Assembly (NCBI GenBank): GCA_964017185.1
Contig: OZ024876.1
Location: forward strand, 1,238,001-1,302,000
Length of the DNA stretch: 64,000 bases
DNA from: Rugalucina vietnamica
Lineage: Eukaryota; Mollusca; Bivalvia; Lucinida; Lucinidae
Direction of reading: 5' to 3'
Each line of letters begins with the position of its first letter. Positions within the stretch are counted from its first letter, which is position 1. Shown piece after piece: positions 42,449 to 53,801 of the stretch. A program made the position numbers and the translations under genes. A model generated the notes under the pieces. It did not search any database, was not told the DNA's origin, and saw nothing but the letters and a program-made list of their open reading frames with translations.

Positions 42449-43427
42449 CAAAATTTGATTTGAAATTTTGGGTACAAATGGAGTCCATATTGCAATTGCC
42501 TCATCGAATCTCATAGGGCGATCCATAAAGAAGCAATCTGTGTGCAAATTGATTTCCAGAATCTCTCAGGGGACGCATGCATAACCGTTTTTACCAATCA
42601 GATTCTAGCTCAGTGACCCATGCCCAGAAATCTAAAACTTTTGTAACATTTTTATTCATTGGTAATTGCTGACCATTATATGTCGGTCAGAACGTCATAC
42701 GTTACATTAAAATGCGAAAAACATGCAATAACCGTGTTGCGTTATATGTTTGGCTCAGTATATTTGTTCACATCATGAAAACATTGAAAATTTGACGTTT
42801 AGTATGGGCATTCCATTGAACACAATAGAAAATGAAGTTAGTGAAAATTTCTAACGGCGAATGTTTTTAACGAAACCTTCATTCGGCATTGTTAGAAAAC
42901 ATTACAGCGTCCAATTGTTGGGACAGGAACGTCTGTAGCAAATGTTAAAATGTGAGTAAACTTGAATGGTTGGGAGTAAAAATGAGTCTTCAACTCTGTT
43001 TAAATTGAGCAAAATTGACCCTTTGACTGTAAAATTATTCATTGTCTAAAATAGGGCAGGGGTAACCCTGAAAAACCAACAGTAATTTCTAGGGTATGAA
43101 TACACGTCACATGTCGCGTTCTGGAAAATCACAATGCATTTGATTTTTTGCCAAGACCCTACCTCTGAAAAATAACTAATTTCATGAGACGCATAACGCA
43201 GAATGTTAAAAACAAGATCTTATGAGATGTGTCGATCATCTGGCAATCTTATTCAGTGGAGGAAAAGTTTATTTGATACTGTTCTTGTGTACAACAATAA
43301 AAATAAACCGATGTTGCGTTATAAGTTTGGCTCAGTATAAAATCGACTCATCTGCGTTTTAGGTTTTACTGCTATGACGTATTTATTACATTTGTTTTAT
43401 ATTCAAATATGTTGCTTATTTCAATGA
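42449..43427. other. non-coding stretch with a ~25-bp direct repeat
   Basis: GTTGCGTTATATGTTTGGCT (42737) and GTTGCGTTATAAGTTTGGCT (43313), each continuing CAGTATA, are about 575 bp apart in the same orientation. No coding was seen. Confidence 0.45.
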
Positions 43428-43486
43428 ATAAAATATAAAGGTTTGATCCTTTGGAAGCAATACGAACATTCAAAGGGAGATAGTAT

Positions 43487-43532
43487 GGACTATATTGCGC
43501 AATTTCGGGTAATGAATCCTCATCAGTAGCCC
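43487..43532 (-). ncRNA. hammerhead ribozyme, unit 1
   Basis: Minus strand: stem I GGGCTA/TAGTCC (6 pairs, one G-U), CTGATGA at 43526-43520, stem II GGAT..ACCC (3 of 4 pairs; A-C at the third), GAAA at 43506-43503, palindromic stem III ATTGCGCAAT without a loop, cleavage after A17 at 43493. All core bases are present. The loopless self-complementary stem III suggests action as a dimer. Confidence 0.85.
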
Positions 43533-43861
43533 TTTTAATACCGGCGACGAAAGCCAGATTATTGTACTGTAATTTCGAAAATTTACACGAGAAGTCTAAA
43601 TCAAAGACACCTTCCTAAACCGGGGTCAAATAATTTAAACATTGCTTAGAAGTATGTTTCTAAACTTGAATGTTTTGAACTCTTTAAATATCTTTACTGA
43701 TCTCAAAGGACCTAAATAAAAATATAATCTGCACTATGGATGATGTACGGGGAGACTTTTTACGGCCGCCACACGGCACAACACCAGCTGCAGTAATAGC
43801 AAATAAAATATAAAGGTTTGATCCTTTGGAAGCAATACGAACATTCAAAGGGAGATAGTAT

Positions 43862-43907
43862 GGACTATATTGCGCAATTTTGGGTAATGAACTCTCATCA
43901 GTAGCCC
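43862..43907 (-). ncRNA. hammerhead ribozyme, unit 2 (core mutated)
   Basis: Same fold, but the minus strand reads ACCCAAAATTG where unit 1 has ACCCGAAATTG: the invariant G12 is A. Stem II is GAGT..ACCC with A-C at the second pair. Predicted inactive. Confidence 0.75.
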
Positions 43908-44236
43908 TTTTAAAACCGGCGACGAAAGCCAGATTATTGTACTGTAATTTCGAAAATTTACACAAGAAGTCTAAATCAAAGACACCTTCCTAAACCGGGG
44001 TCAAATAATTTAAACATTGCTTAGAAGTATGTTTCAAAACTTGAATGTTTTGAACTCTTTAAATATCTTTACTGATCTCAAAGGACCTAAATAAAAATAT
44101 AATCTGCACTATGGATGATGTACGGGGAGACTTTTTACGGCCGCCACACGGCACAACACCAGCTGCAGTAATAGCAAATAAAATATAAAGGTTTGATCCT
44201 TTGGAAGCAATACGAACATTCAAAGGGAGATAGTAT

Positions 44237-44282
44237 GGACTATATTGCGCAATTTCGGGTAATGAACTCTCATCAGTAGCCC
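44237..44282 (-). ncRNA. hammerhead ribozyme, unit 3
   Basis: Complete core: GGGCTA, CTGATGA, GAGT..ACCC, GAAA, ATTGCGCAAT, A, TAGTCC. One A-C mismatch at the second pair of stem II. Confidence 0.85.
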
Positions 44283-44611
44283 TTTTAAAACCGGCGACGA
44301 AAGCCAGATTATTGTACTGTAATTTCGAAAATTTACACGAGAAGTCTAAATCAAAGACACCTTCCTAAACCGGGGTCAAATAATTTAAACATTGCTTAGA
44401 AGTATGTTTCTAAACTTGAATGTTTTGAACTCTTTAAATATCTTTACTGATCTCAAAAGACCTAAATAAAAATATAATCTGCACTATGGATGATGTACGG
44501 GGAGACTTTTTACGGCCGCCACACGGCACAACACCAGCTGCAGTAATAGCAAATAAAATATAAAGGTTTGATCCTTTGGAAGCAATACGAACATGCAAAG
44601 GGAGATAGTAT

Positions 44612-44657
44612 GGACTATATTGCGAAATTTCGGGTAATGAACTCTCATCAGTAGCCC
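44612..44657 (-). ncRNA. hammerhead ribozyme, unit 4 (stem III changed)
   Basis: Core CTGATGA and GAAA are intact, but the stem III palindrome reads ATTTCGCAAT instead of ATTGCGCAAT, which breaks its self-complementarity. Confidence 0.75.
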
Positions 44658-44951
44658 TTTTAAAACCGGCGACGAAAGCCAGATTATTGTACTGTAATTT
44701 CGAAAATTTACACGAGAAGTCTAAATCAAAGACACCTTCCTAAACCGGGGTCAAATAATTTAAACATTGCTTAGAAGTATGTTTCTAAACTTGAATGTTT
44801 TGAACTCTTTAAATATCTTTACTGATCTCAAAAGACCTAAATAAAAATATAATCTGCACTATGGATGATGTACGGGGAGACTTTTTACGGCCGCCACACG
44901 GCACAACACCAGCTGCAGTAACAGCAAATAAAATATAAAGGTTTGATCCTT

Positions 44952-45639
44952 ACTCAAAACTAGAGTACGTATTACCATGCATCAAATTGTCTGTACAGTC
45001 ATGAACTTATGCACATATAAAAATAATTGTCATAAAGGTCAGTAATAATAATAATAATAATAATAATTATAATAATAATAATGTGCAACAATGATGGATT
45101 GCGCCTTGTGCTGTAGGTTCTAATGTTGTTGTTTTTTCTGCCATGTCTTAAAGTTCTAGTTAAAGTTATATATTTCCAACTTAGATAATCTTGATATGTA
45201 CAAACATGCAGTATAAAAGACATTTTGTACGTGTTCCTTTCAGCGCCATTCATTAGCAAGAACATACACAAAATTCTAAATCAATCACTTAATTGACGCA
45301 TTTTTTTTGTTTTCTGACTTGACTATAGATAGAGGATGATGACGGCTTAATTGGTGTCTACTGTGGTCAGGATACTCCGCCTCTAATCTCTACCAAAACA
45401 CGGGCTTTATATCTGATTTACCAATATGAGGGTGACAACATGGCACGCCGAAAAAGTTTCTTCAGTTTCTATTTTGCAATTGCAGGTATTGTGTTCAATC
45501 TAAATAATGTAGACAATGGCCAGGACTTACTTCAAAGAAACACAAGCCCAACCCAAAACCAGAGGACCAATGGTCCTGTAAACGCTCACCTGAGTCTGCT
45601 GCATATACCAATAAACATATGTGAATATTATGGTATTTA
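44952..45639. other. non-coding stretch with AAT microsatellite
   Basis: (AATA/ATA)n at 45042-45081, otherwise unassigned. Short open frames around 45440-45640 show no domain. Confidence 0.5.
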
Positions 45640-48544
45640 ACCCCAGTGCAGGGGCAGATGAAGCCATTGGGCCGTTTTCTTTTGTCAGAATAATCAATAT
45701 TCTGTCCATTTGCCAATTTCTTGCTGGCTTTTCCCTTCAAATGGCATTTAAACAGTTTTCCTCATTCAAATGCATGGGCAACCCATGTTGACCTTGCCAT
45801 AAACTTGGTCAAGGTCATCACAGGGTAATGATTTATATATACATTGTAGTAGTTTAGCCATGTATGATTCACGCCAAGTTTCATTGAAATCAATCCAACG
45901 GTTTTAGAGAAGAAGATATTTGAAGGGTTTTTACCATATATGGACATGGCGGCCATCTTGGTCATGTGACCTAGATCATTAATATACACATTGGTTTCCC
46001 TATCCTATAGATGCCTCACACAAAATTTGGCTTCAATTGGTTAAGTGGTTTCAGATGAGAAGATGTTTGAATATTATGGTAATATACATGTATATTGCCC
46101 CGGGTGTGGACATATGAGCCCTTGGGTTCATTTTTTTTTTCAGAATCATTAATATTTAGTCCTAATACCCATTTCCTGCAAGATTTTCAACTCAAATGAC
46201 TTTTTCAAAAGTTTTCCCCATTCCAATGCATTGGCGACCTATGTTGACCTTGTCGTAAATTAGGTCAAGGTCACCACAAGGTCATGATTTATATACACAG
46301 TGTAGTACTTCAGCCATTGGTGCTTCATGCCAAGTTTCTTTGAAATCTCTCCACCAGATTCGGAACAGAAGATTTTTGAAGGGTTTTTAGCTCGCCTGCG
46401 CGAAGTGCACAGGTCTATTGTTGTCACCTCGGTCGTCCGCGTTTACGTGTACGTCCGCGTCCGCGTCCGCGTCACACTTTCGGTCAAAGTTTTTAAAATT
46501 GTTATATCTTGATAGTCACTGACCACAAATCATTCATATGTGGAACATTGCTGCATATGAGGGTCCTCTGTGATTTAGTGTGAAGGGACCCGTGAGGTCA
46601 TGCCTGGGGGCGGGGCTAGAGGTCAATATCTAGAACACCTTTGTACAATGCTCAGATGCTGTGTTAGTTTCTCATCAACTGTAAAGCCTAGAACTGTCAA
46701 ACCTTACATAAGGCTTCTCCTCGATGTCCCGACTTGGCATCCACATTGACCTACTGACCTTGACCTATATTTCATGCTCCAGTGACTTTGTCATTTTTGA
46801 AGCCAACCCTTAATATCTCATCAACTATAAAGCCTACAACCATCAAACCTTGCATATGGCTTCTCCTTGATGTCTCGACTCGGCACGCACATTGACCTAC
46901 TAACCTTGACCTATATTTCATGCTCCATTGACTTTGTCATTTTTGAAGCCAACTCTTAATATCTCGTCAACTATAAAGCCTACAACCATCAAACCTTGCA
47001 TATGGCTTCTCCTTGATGTCCCGACTCGGCACCCACATTCGCCTAGTGACCTTGACCATTTCATGCTCCAGTGACTTTGTCATTTTTGAAGCCAACCCTT
47101 AATATCTCATCAACTATAAAGCCTACAACCATCAAACCTTGCATATGGCTTCTCCTTGATGTCTCGACTCGGCACGCACATTGACCTACTAACCTTGACC
47201 TATATTTCGTGCTCTAGTGACTTTGTCATTTTTGAAGCCAACCCTTAATATCTCATCAACTATAAAGCCTACAACCATCAAACTTTGCATATGGCTTCTC
47301 CTTGATATCCCGACTCGGCACCCACATTGACCTACTGACCCTGACCTATATTTCATGCTCCAGTGACTTTGTCATTTTTTAAGCCAACCCTTAATATCTC
47401 ATCAACTATAAAGCCTACAACCATCAAACCTTGCATATGGCTTCTCCTCGATGTCCCGACTCTGCACCCACTTTGATCTAGTGACCTTGACCTATATTTC
47501 GTGCTCTAGTGACTTTTTTATTAAAGTTTTTAGAAGTCTATATCTCTTGAACATGTTGATGGATCAATTTGATACTTTGCATGTTGGTAGATATTGGTCT
47601 GAAGTTTTATGCAGTACCATCATGACCTACCCTGAGTAAACTTGAGGTCAAGGTCATGGCCTTAGAAATTTTTTGTTAAAGTTTTCGGTTAAACTTTGCA
47701 TGTTTGTGGATATTGGTCTGACATTTTATGCTGTACCATCACAACCCACCTGAGTGACCTTGAGGTCAAGGTCATGGGTCATAGATTTTGATAAATTTAG
47801 TGGCAAAGCACAAGTCAGGCGAGCTACGCTATCCTGCGACAGCTCTTATTACCATATATGGGCATGACAGCAATCTTGGTCATGTGAACTAGATAATTTA
47901 TATGTACATTAATTCCCCCATTCCATAGGTGCTTCACATACAATTTGGCTTTGATTCGCCAAGCGGTTTCAGAGGAGAAGACGTTTGAATATTATGGTAA
48001 TATACATGTATATTGCCCCGGGGTGGGGGCAGATGAGCCCCTGGGGTCCATTTTTTTTTCAAAATCATTAATATTCAGTCCTACTGCCCATTTCCTGCAA
48101 GACTTTTACTTTAAATGACATTTTAAAAGTTATCCCTATTCAAATGCATTGACGACCTATGTTGACCTTGCCATAAAAAAAGGTCAACGTCATCTCAGGG
48201 TCATGATTTATATACACATTGTAGTACATGAGCCATCAACGCTTCATGCCAAGTTTCTTTGAAAACGATCCACCGGTTCTGGAGAAGAATATTTTTGAAG
48301 GGTTTTTTCCAAAATATGGGCATGGCAGCCATCTTGGTCATGTGACCTGGATTTATTATACACACATTGATTCCCCCTTCCTATAGATGCTTCATATAAA
48401 ATTTGGCTTTGATTGGCTAAGCGGTTTCAGAGAAGAAGATCTTTGAAATTGTGGACGGACGGACGGACGACGTACGGACGGACGGACGCCGGATCATGGC
48501 CATCCTATAAGCTCACCTTGTGAGCCTAACGGCTCAGGTGAGCT
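45640..48544 (+). repeat. dispersed-repeat block, ~460-bp units with (GGAC)n end
   Basis: Units starting at CCCCRG-GCAGATGA-like blocks (~45643, ~46096, ~48016 after removing an inner element) share GACCTATGTTGACCTTG, CATGCCAAGTTTC and GCCATCTTGGTCATGTGACC. It ends in (GGAC)n at 48454-48488 and a hairpin AGCTCACCT..AGGTGAGCT (48510-48544). The style is common in bivalve genomes. No coding was seen. Confidence 0.6.
46389..47846 (+). mobile_element. inner element with 146-bp tandem repeats
   Basis: Starts AGCTCGCCTGCGCGAAG and ends CAGGCGAGCTACGCTATCCTG, i.e. inverted AGCTCGCCTG termini. It interrupts the surrounding repeat between TTTTTGAAGGGTTTTT and ACCATATATGGGCATG. About six tandem units fill 46640-47520: TGACTTTG recurs at 46783, 46929, 47072, 47218, 47364 and 47510 (146, 143, 146, 146, 146 bp). 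Confidence 0.65.
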
Positions 48545-48555
48545 AAAAATGCCGG

Positions 48556-48806
48556 CTTTGCGAAAACTTGCCCATGCAATATACGGATATATTTTTTCAG
48601 CTGTAAAAAGTGACAATTTCATTTGGAAAATGTTATTTTTATATTTTATTTCAAAACATTGATTGTGGGTACACGTTAGAACCGCCCAACAGTCTATGTT
48701 TTGGATCAAAAATGAGGAAAATAGGTATACCCCTGCATACCACAGTTTTGCTGTATAAAGGATGGGTTCAAGGGGATGTACATTACACGGACATGTTTTC
48801 GTGATG
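48556..48806 (-). mobile_element. family A TIR element
   Basis: GCGAAAACTTGCCCATGCAA at the left and CACGGACATGTTTTCGTGATG at the right, with the GGGTACACGTTAGAACCGCC and TACCCCTGCATACC blocks between. Essentially full length. Confidence 0.7.
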
Positions 48807-49001
48807 AGATGTAAAACAGCAGATTACACATTGAAATAAGTTATACTGCGTTTACACTATGTTCCCGGCGGTCACGGCGGCCACGTTTCAGACAACCGTG
48901 ATCAAAACGGGATAACCGTGAGACAACGCAGGGGAACGGGATAGGCAAACGTAGGTGGCCGTGATAACCGTGGACACCGTGGCAATTTTTTGACAGTTTA
49001 A

Positions 49002-49987
49002 TACTGCGTTTACACTATGCTCGCGGCGGCTCCGGCAGCCCCGTTTGCTCGAAACGTAGCGTGCGGTGGAACTTTGGTCAAATATTTCTCTGTTTTCAAG
49101 ATCTATTACGTCTACGTTTCATTACGATATTTATAACAAGCTGTGATTGTGATAAGCCGTTGTGTCACGGAGACGCTAAGGTACGTTACGGTTGTCTACG
49201 ATCTATCACGATTATTAGCACGTTTTTTTTCGGCCAGTTACGTTCTGTTACGGTCAGTTACGTTTTAACCAAGGTGTAACACGGTTTTTCGTGCTACGGA
49301 CGAAACGTAGACACCATGCAATTTAAAGCGTTTTATGTGCCTTTTATATAACAATAAGCCATCGCGCTCATCTTCAACCGACTGCAAAGTTGATTAAGAA
49401 AGTTCGGGATTTTATTTCTCCTTCAATGACATAGTGCAGCGCATGGTCTCTATTGTTCACTATAGTGACTGCTCCAATATGAAGGAACTTGTCCCATGAT
49501 ATGTAATGTTATATCTTTACACTCCACGCGTCATGATAACCGTAACATAACGTGACATACGCAGTAGAACGGGATCAACACCGTCAAAGGCCGTAATGCA
49601 CCGTTACTTAACGCAACAAAACGTGTTGAGTATTCCGTAGGAAACAAGACGAGACGTGAGACGACCGTGAACAAACGCAGCTGAACATGGACGATCCGTA
49701 GCTTGCCGGGCTATTCACTAGCTTCCCGTTGCACTACGGACCGCCTCCAAGTTTCGCTACGTACTGTTACGTTCTGTCACGGTGTGTTACGGTGTGTTAC
49801 GTTCAGTCCGTTTTATCATGTCACATTACGTTTCTCATTTCCGTCGTGACTGCCGTGGCAGATTTTTAAACTCTCAAAACATTTGCCACGGTGTCTACGG
49901 TTATCCCGGCGTGCTACGTTTGCCTATCCTGTTCCTCTGCGTTGCCTCACGTTCCGCGACCGCCGGGAACATAGTGTAAACGCAGTA
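49002..49987. mobile_element. Harbinger-like TIR element (inner)
   Basis: 986 bp, same termini as the outer element, flanked by TAA (48999-49001, 49988-49990). It lies in the opposite orientation to the outer copy: its left end matches the outer right end. No transposase. Confidence 0.8.
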
Positions 49988-50522
49988 TAAAAAATCTGCC
50001 ACGGCAGTCACGGCGGAAATGAGAAACGTAATGGGCCGTGATAAAACGGGTTGAACGTAACACACCGATAAGATAAGATAAGATAAGATAAGATAAGATA
50101 TTTTTATTCCAATCATGGACCATAACATGGTATGAATTATGCTTAATAATGCTGAACATAACGAAAATAACAAAATATCTCATTAAGTTGATTAGTGGAA
50201 CAAAAATATACATATACATTTACACAAATACAAAAATATCACAATGAACATATTCATATTTATGATGCAACAATATCTGTCATAATAACCAAACTGGTCG
50301 AAAAATCCATATGATAATCTTATCCACGTAGAGTAAAACATGTATACACAAATTGTCCATATCTATTCAAAATGTCTTCATTTTCGCACGTCATCAGCCA
50401 GATAAATTTATCATGACTACTTAAGGAAACAAACTTTGGAACTTTACGATTTATGTAATCAAAAAATTCAAGTCTTTCGCGGTTATAAAAAGAACAATCA
50501 CAAATAAAATGTACTTCGTCTT

Positions 50523-53500
50523 CTACTTCATTCTGAAAACATTTCTACATAATCTATCACTAACTTGTTTTTTGCTATATCTTCCACTTTCTATTTCTAA
50601 CTTGTGTGCACTAATTCTTAATTTTGTGAGAGCTTGTTGATGGTTACGGTCTTTTACAATATCTAAATAAATCTCTTTTTGAAACAATGACTTGAAATTA
50701 TAGAAAGTCCTTAATTTCCCCTTTTTGATTATCGCTTCATCTTGCAATTTATTATACCACAATTCTTTATACATATTTTTCAATGAAAATTTCCCTTTAT
50801 TACAATTTGTTTCATCTACATTTATTTCTTTGAGAATAGTATTTACACCTAAAAACCATGACTTGTCGCCTGATTGATGCAGTTTCTTACTAACAAGTAA
50901 AGTTTGACCAACTAAGGAGTCTTCGCTTTTCTGACACGCATAAAAATAATATTTCAATATATTATTACAAAAATCAACATATATTGGAAATCTACCTAGT
51001 TCGCCAACACAAGCTATGTTAGAAGCTTTAGAATGTACACCCAATACATATTTACAGAATTTTGTATGCAGTTTTTCCCCATGCATATTCTGGTAAATCT
51101 TATCAAGAATATTGTCTACTGACCGTACATTCTTACTCATTGAAGCCCAAATCTCGCTCCCATAGGTTAATATTGGTTTGATGGTATGATCAAATATGTG
51201 AAAGGCAATGGAAGAATTTGGATAAGTAGAGCCGAAAACACTTTTCAGTTTGAATATACCTTTGAGTGCTTTCTTGTATAACTCTGAAGAAGCAACTGAA
51301 AATGATCCAGAAATACAAAATATAACTCCTAGATACTTATATTCTCGCACGTTTTCCAACGTCTCACCATTGTATTTAAATTCGTAATTATACAATTTAC
51401 CTGCTTTGTTAAAGATCAATACTTTTGTTTTATCCAAATTAACATCCAGACACCAATCAGTACAGTAATTTTCAAGTTTGTTTAAACAGTTCTGCAGACC
51501 TGTTTCATTTTGTGACAGTAATATGACATCATCAGCATACAATAAACAATTCAAATGATATGTACCAATATCAACACCATGACAAGTATTATCAAAAATA
51601 TCAGGCAAATCGTTTATAAAAATTTTGAATAAATCGGGGCTCAGTGTATCACCTTGCCTGACCCCAATGTTGAACAAGAAAGATTGTGTCAGACCGTTAT
51701 GCATTTTAACACTTAGGTAATTACCAACATACATATCTTTGATAACATTGTAAAAATTTCCAGCGATTCCAATTTTTATTAACTTATATAGCATAATATC
51801 ATGAATAACTGTATCAAATGCTTTGCGAAAGTCTATGAAGCATGCAAACAATTTACCACTTTTATCTTTTGTATATTTTTCAATTAGAGTTCTTAAAACA
51901 AACATGTGATCAGCAGTACGAGCTTTCTTTGTAAAACCTATCTGAACCGGATTAATTAGGGAATTATCTTGTAAAAAGTTGTCTAAGCGCTTTGTAAGTA
52001 TGACATTGAATAATTTTGCAGCACAAGAAAGAATTGAAATCCCCCTATAATTATTAGGGTTATCAGAGGTCCCGCCTTTATGGATTGGAGAAAGATATGC
52101 TTTCTTCCATTGAGAAGGATATGATCCATTAGTAAGGATAGAGTTAAAAAGTTTCAACAAACAATTCTTTAAGTGCGAAAATCCGCATTTAAGCATTTCA
52201 TTTGAAATACTATCAAGACCTACGGCTTTATTGTTTTTTAGGCAAACTATCGCCGCTTGGAGTTCTTGAGGCGAAATTTGAAAATCCAGATTGGAAAATG
52301 TTTTCAGCTTTTCCTCATGAGTCAATAAATCAGAAATTTCATCAACTCTAGGTTTGAACTTCTCTTGTAAAGTATTTAAACTGGAGAAATGGTCAACCCA
52401 TTCATCAGGTGATATCTGTGGTTCAGCATTAGACTTATCTTCGCTTTTTAAATCCTCTAAAAGTTTCCAGTAAGCTTTTGGGTCGTTCTCGTGAAGTCGT
52501 TCTAATTTTTCAATTACATGCCCCTTATATTCTTTACGCTTCCTTTTACAAGACTTGACATACAACTTCCTAAATTTATAGTATGATCCACGTATAAACG
52601 GATCGCTCGGATACTTGGCATATAAATGCCCCTTCTGATCAAGATATCTGCGCATTTTATAAAGCTCAGTGTCGTACCACTTTTTAGAAGATTTATTATT
52701 CTTAGAACTTTTCTTAACTTTTTTACGAAGTGAAAAATCAGCAGTTGCAATAATGATATTTTCAAGTTTATCGACCAAAATTTCTGTCGAAGAACTGGCA
52801 TCTAAGTTTTCGAAATCCTTGATTTTTTGTTTAATTGCACAAGAACACAGGGCATCTTTAAAACTTTCCGAAGAAGTCTCAGTCCATTTATATTTTGCGG
52901 GAAAAGGCAACAAATTCGATGACTTACATTGTATTGAATAATTGGCCATTATTTTACAACTTATTTTTGAATGATCAGACAATCTCGATCTATTAAGACC
53001 GACATTGAAATACAAAACTTGAGATAATAAATTTTCAGATGCCATCATGTAATCAACTACGCTATTTCCGTTATATTTATACGATGTAAACATTCCTTGA
53101 GTGTCACCAAACGTTCTGCCATTAAGAATGCGCATTTGGCTTTCTATACAAAAATCTAATAGATCCCGCCCTCTTGCATCAATGTGTTTGTCTTGGCTAT
53201 TACGACATTCTAAAAAGGTATCCTGCAAATATTTTTCGGACAGCGGAATATACGACGAATCGTCATTTTGAATAAAATCAAGCTCATTGTGGCCAGTCCT
53301 GGCATTCAAATCACCACAAATAAGTATTTGACCGTTTTTGCTATACTGTGACATATCAACGTTGACTTGTTCAAATAAATCACTATCGTTAGAACAATTT
53401 ACATTATAGGTAGAATTCCTTGGAAAAAAATATACGCAGCAAATATAAATATCATATGCAAAGCCAAAAAAGTCTTTGTTAAGAAGAAACCATTGGTACT

Positions 53501-53780
53501 CTGATGACGTGTTTTGCAAAAACTTAACTCCTTGTCTTAACTCATTCTTAACTAAAATTGCTAAACCACCGTGTACATGACCTTTTCTTGTCTGCTTTCT
53601 TTGCACAATATGAGATCGATAACCTTCAAAACTTATATTGTCCATATTACACTTAATCTCAGATAAACAGACAATGTCAAAACATGAAATTTCCTTCAAA
53701 AACAGATTATCTTGTGACTTATCAAACAATTTGGATTTTAGACAGTTTATATTCCAATAGGCTAAATTAACAGAAGTTTC
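50523..53780 (-). CDS. LINE A ORF2: endonuclease and reverse transcriptase
   Basis: Open from 53780 to the stop at 50523 without interruption. The natural start is unclear: the frame opens right after a TGA, has no ATG before the endonuclease (next ATG ~53645), and begins 21 nt after the ORF1 stop, so re-initiation is possible. APE-type endonuclease: AYWNINCLKSKL, FDIVCLSEIK, LICGDLNARTG, SRLSDHSKI. RT: NYRGISILSCAAKLFN, ACFIDFRKAFDT, GVRQGDTLSPDLF, LLYADDVILL (YADD near 51540). The ~300-residue C-terminus has no recognised domain. It resembles CR1/Jockey-group LINEs; clade not certain. It would nick DNA and copy the LINE RNA in place. Confidence 0.88.
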   Translation of the reverse strand, partial: ETSVNLAYWNINCLKSKLFDKSQDNLFLKEISCFDIVCLSEIKCNMDNISFEGYRSHIVQRKQTRKGHVHGGLAILVKNELRQGVKFLQNTSSEYQWFLLNKDFFGFAYDIYICCVYFFPRNSTYNVNCSNDSDLFEQVNVDMSQYSKNGQILICGDLNARTGHNELDFIQNDDSSYIPLSEKYLQDTFLECRNSQDKHIDARGRDLLDFCIESQMRILNGRTFGDTQGMFTSYKYNGNSVVDYMMASENLLSQVLYFNVGLNRSRLSDHSKISCKIMANYSIQCKSSNLLPFPAKYKWTETSSESFKDALCSCAIKQKIKDFENLDASSSTEILVDKLENIIIATADFSLRKKVKKSSKNNKSSKKWYDTELYKMRRYLDQKGHLYAKYPSDPFIRGSYYKFRKLYVKSCKRKRKEYKGHVIEKLERLHENDPKAYWKLLEDLKSEDKSNAEPQISPDEWVDHFSSLNTLQEKFKPRVDEISDLLTHEEKLKTFSNLDFQISPQELQAAIVCLKNNKAVGLDSISNEMLKCGFSHLKNCLLKLFNSILTNGSYPSQWKKAYLSPIHKGGTSDNPNNYRGISILSCAAKLFNVILTKRLDNFLQDNSLINPVQIGFTKKARTADHMFVLRTLIEKYTKDKSGKLFACFIDFRKAFDTVIHDIMLYKLIKIGIAGNFYNVIKDMYVGNYLSVKMHNGLTQSFLFNIGVRQGDTLSPDLFKIFINDLPDIFDNTCHGVDIGTYHLNCLLYADDVILLSQNETGLQNCLNKLENYCTDWCLDVNLDKTKVLIFNKAGKLYNYEFKYNGETLENVREYKYLGVIFCISGSFSVASSELYKKALKGIFKLKSVFGSTYPNSSIAFHIFDHTIKPILTYGSEIWASMSKNVRSVDNILDKIYQNMHGEKLHTKFCKYVLGVHSKASNIACVGELGRFPIYVDFCNNILKYYFYACQKSEDSLVGQTLLVSKKLHQSGDKSWFLGVNTILKEINVDETNCNKGKFSLKNMYKELWYNKLQDEAIIKKGKLRTFYNFKSLFQKEIYLDIVKDRNHQQALTKLRISAHKLEIESGRYSKKQVSDRLCRNVFRMK

Positions 53781-53801
53781 TCATCGTCTTTAGTCCACTA
53801 C

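Larger units (their letters stand above)
43428..44951 (-). repeat. retrozyme-like tandem array: four 375-bp units with hammerheads
   Basis: The block AAATATAAAGGTTTGATCCT recurs at exact 375-bp intervals (the GG of AAGG at 43440, 43815, 44190, 44565, 44940). Units are nearly identical by eye, with scattered single differences. Each contains one hammerhead ribozyme on the minus strand and no conserved open frame. Head-to-tail non-coding units of a few hundred bp with a type I hammerhead are the hallmark of animal retrozymes, which are known to give circular RNAs. No LTR, PBS or RT belongs to the unit. Confidence 0.9.

Noticed and set aside
49002-49987. CRISPR-like or regulatory array because of many CGTTACGG words
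   Set aside because: The words are irregularly spaced, lie within TIR elements, and no cas-like genes exist in this eukaryotic window.
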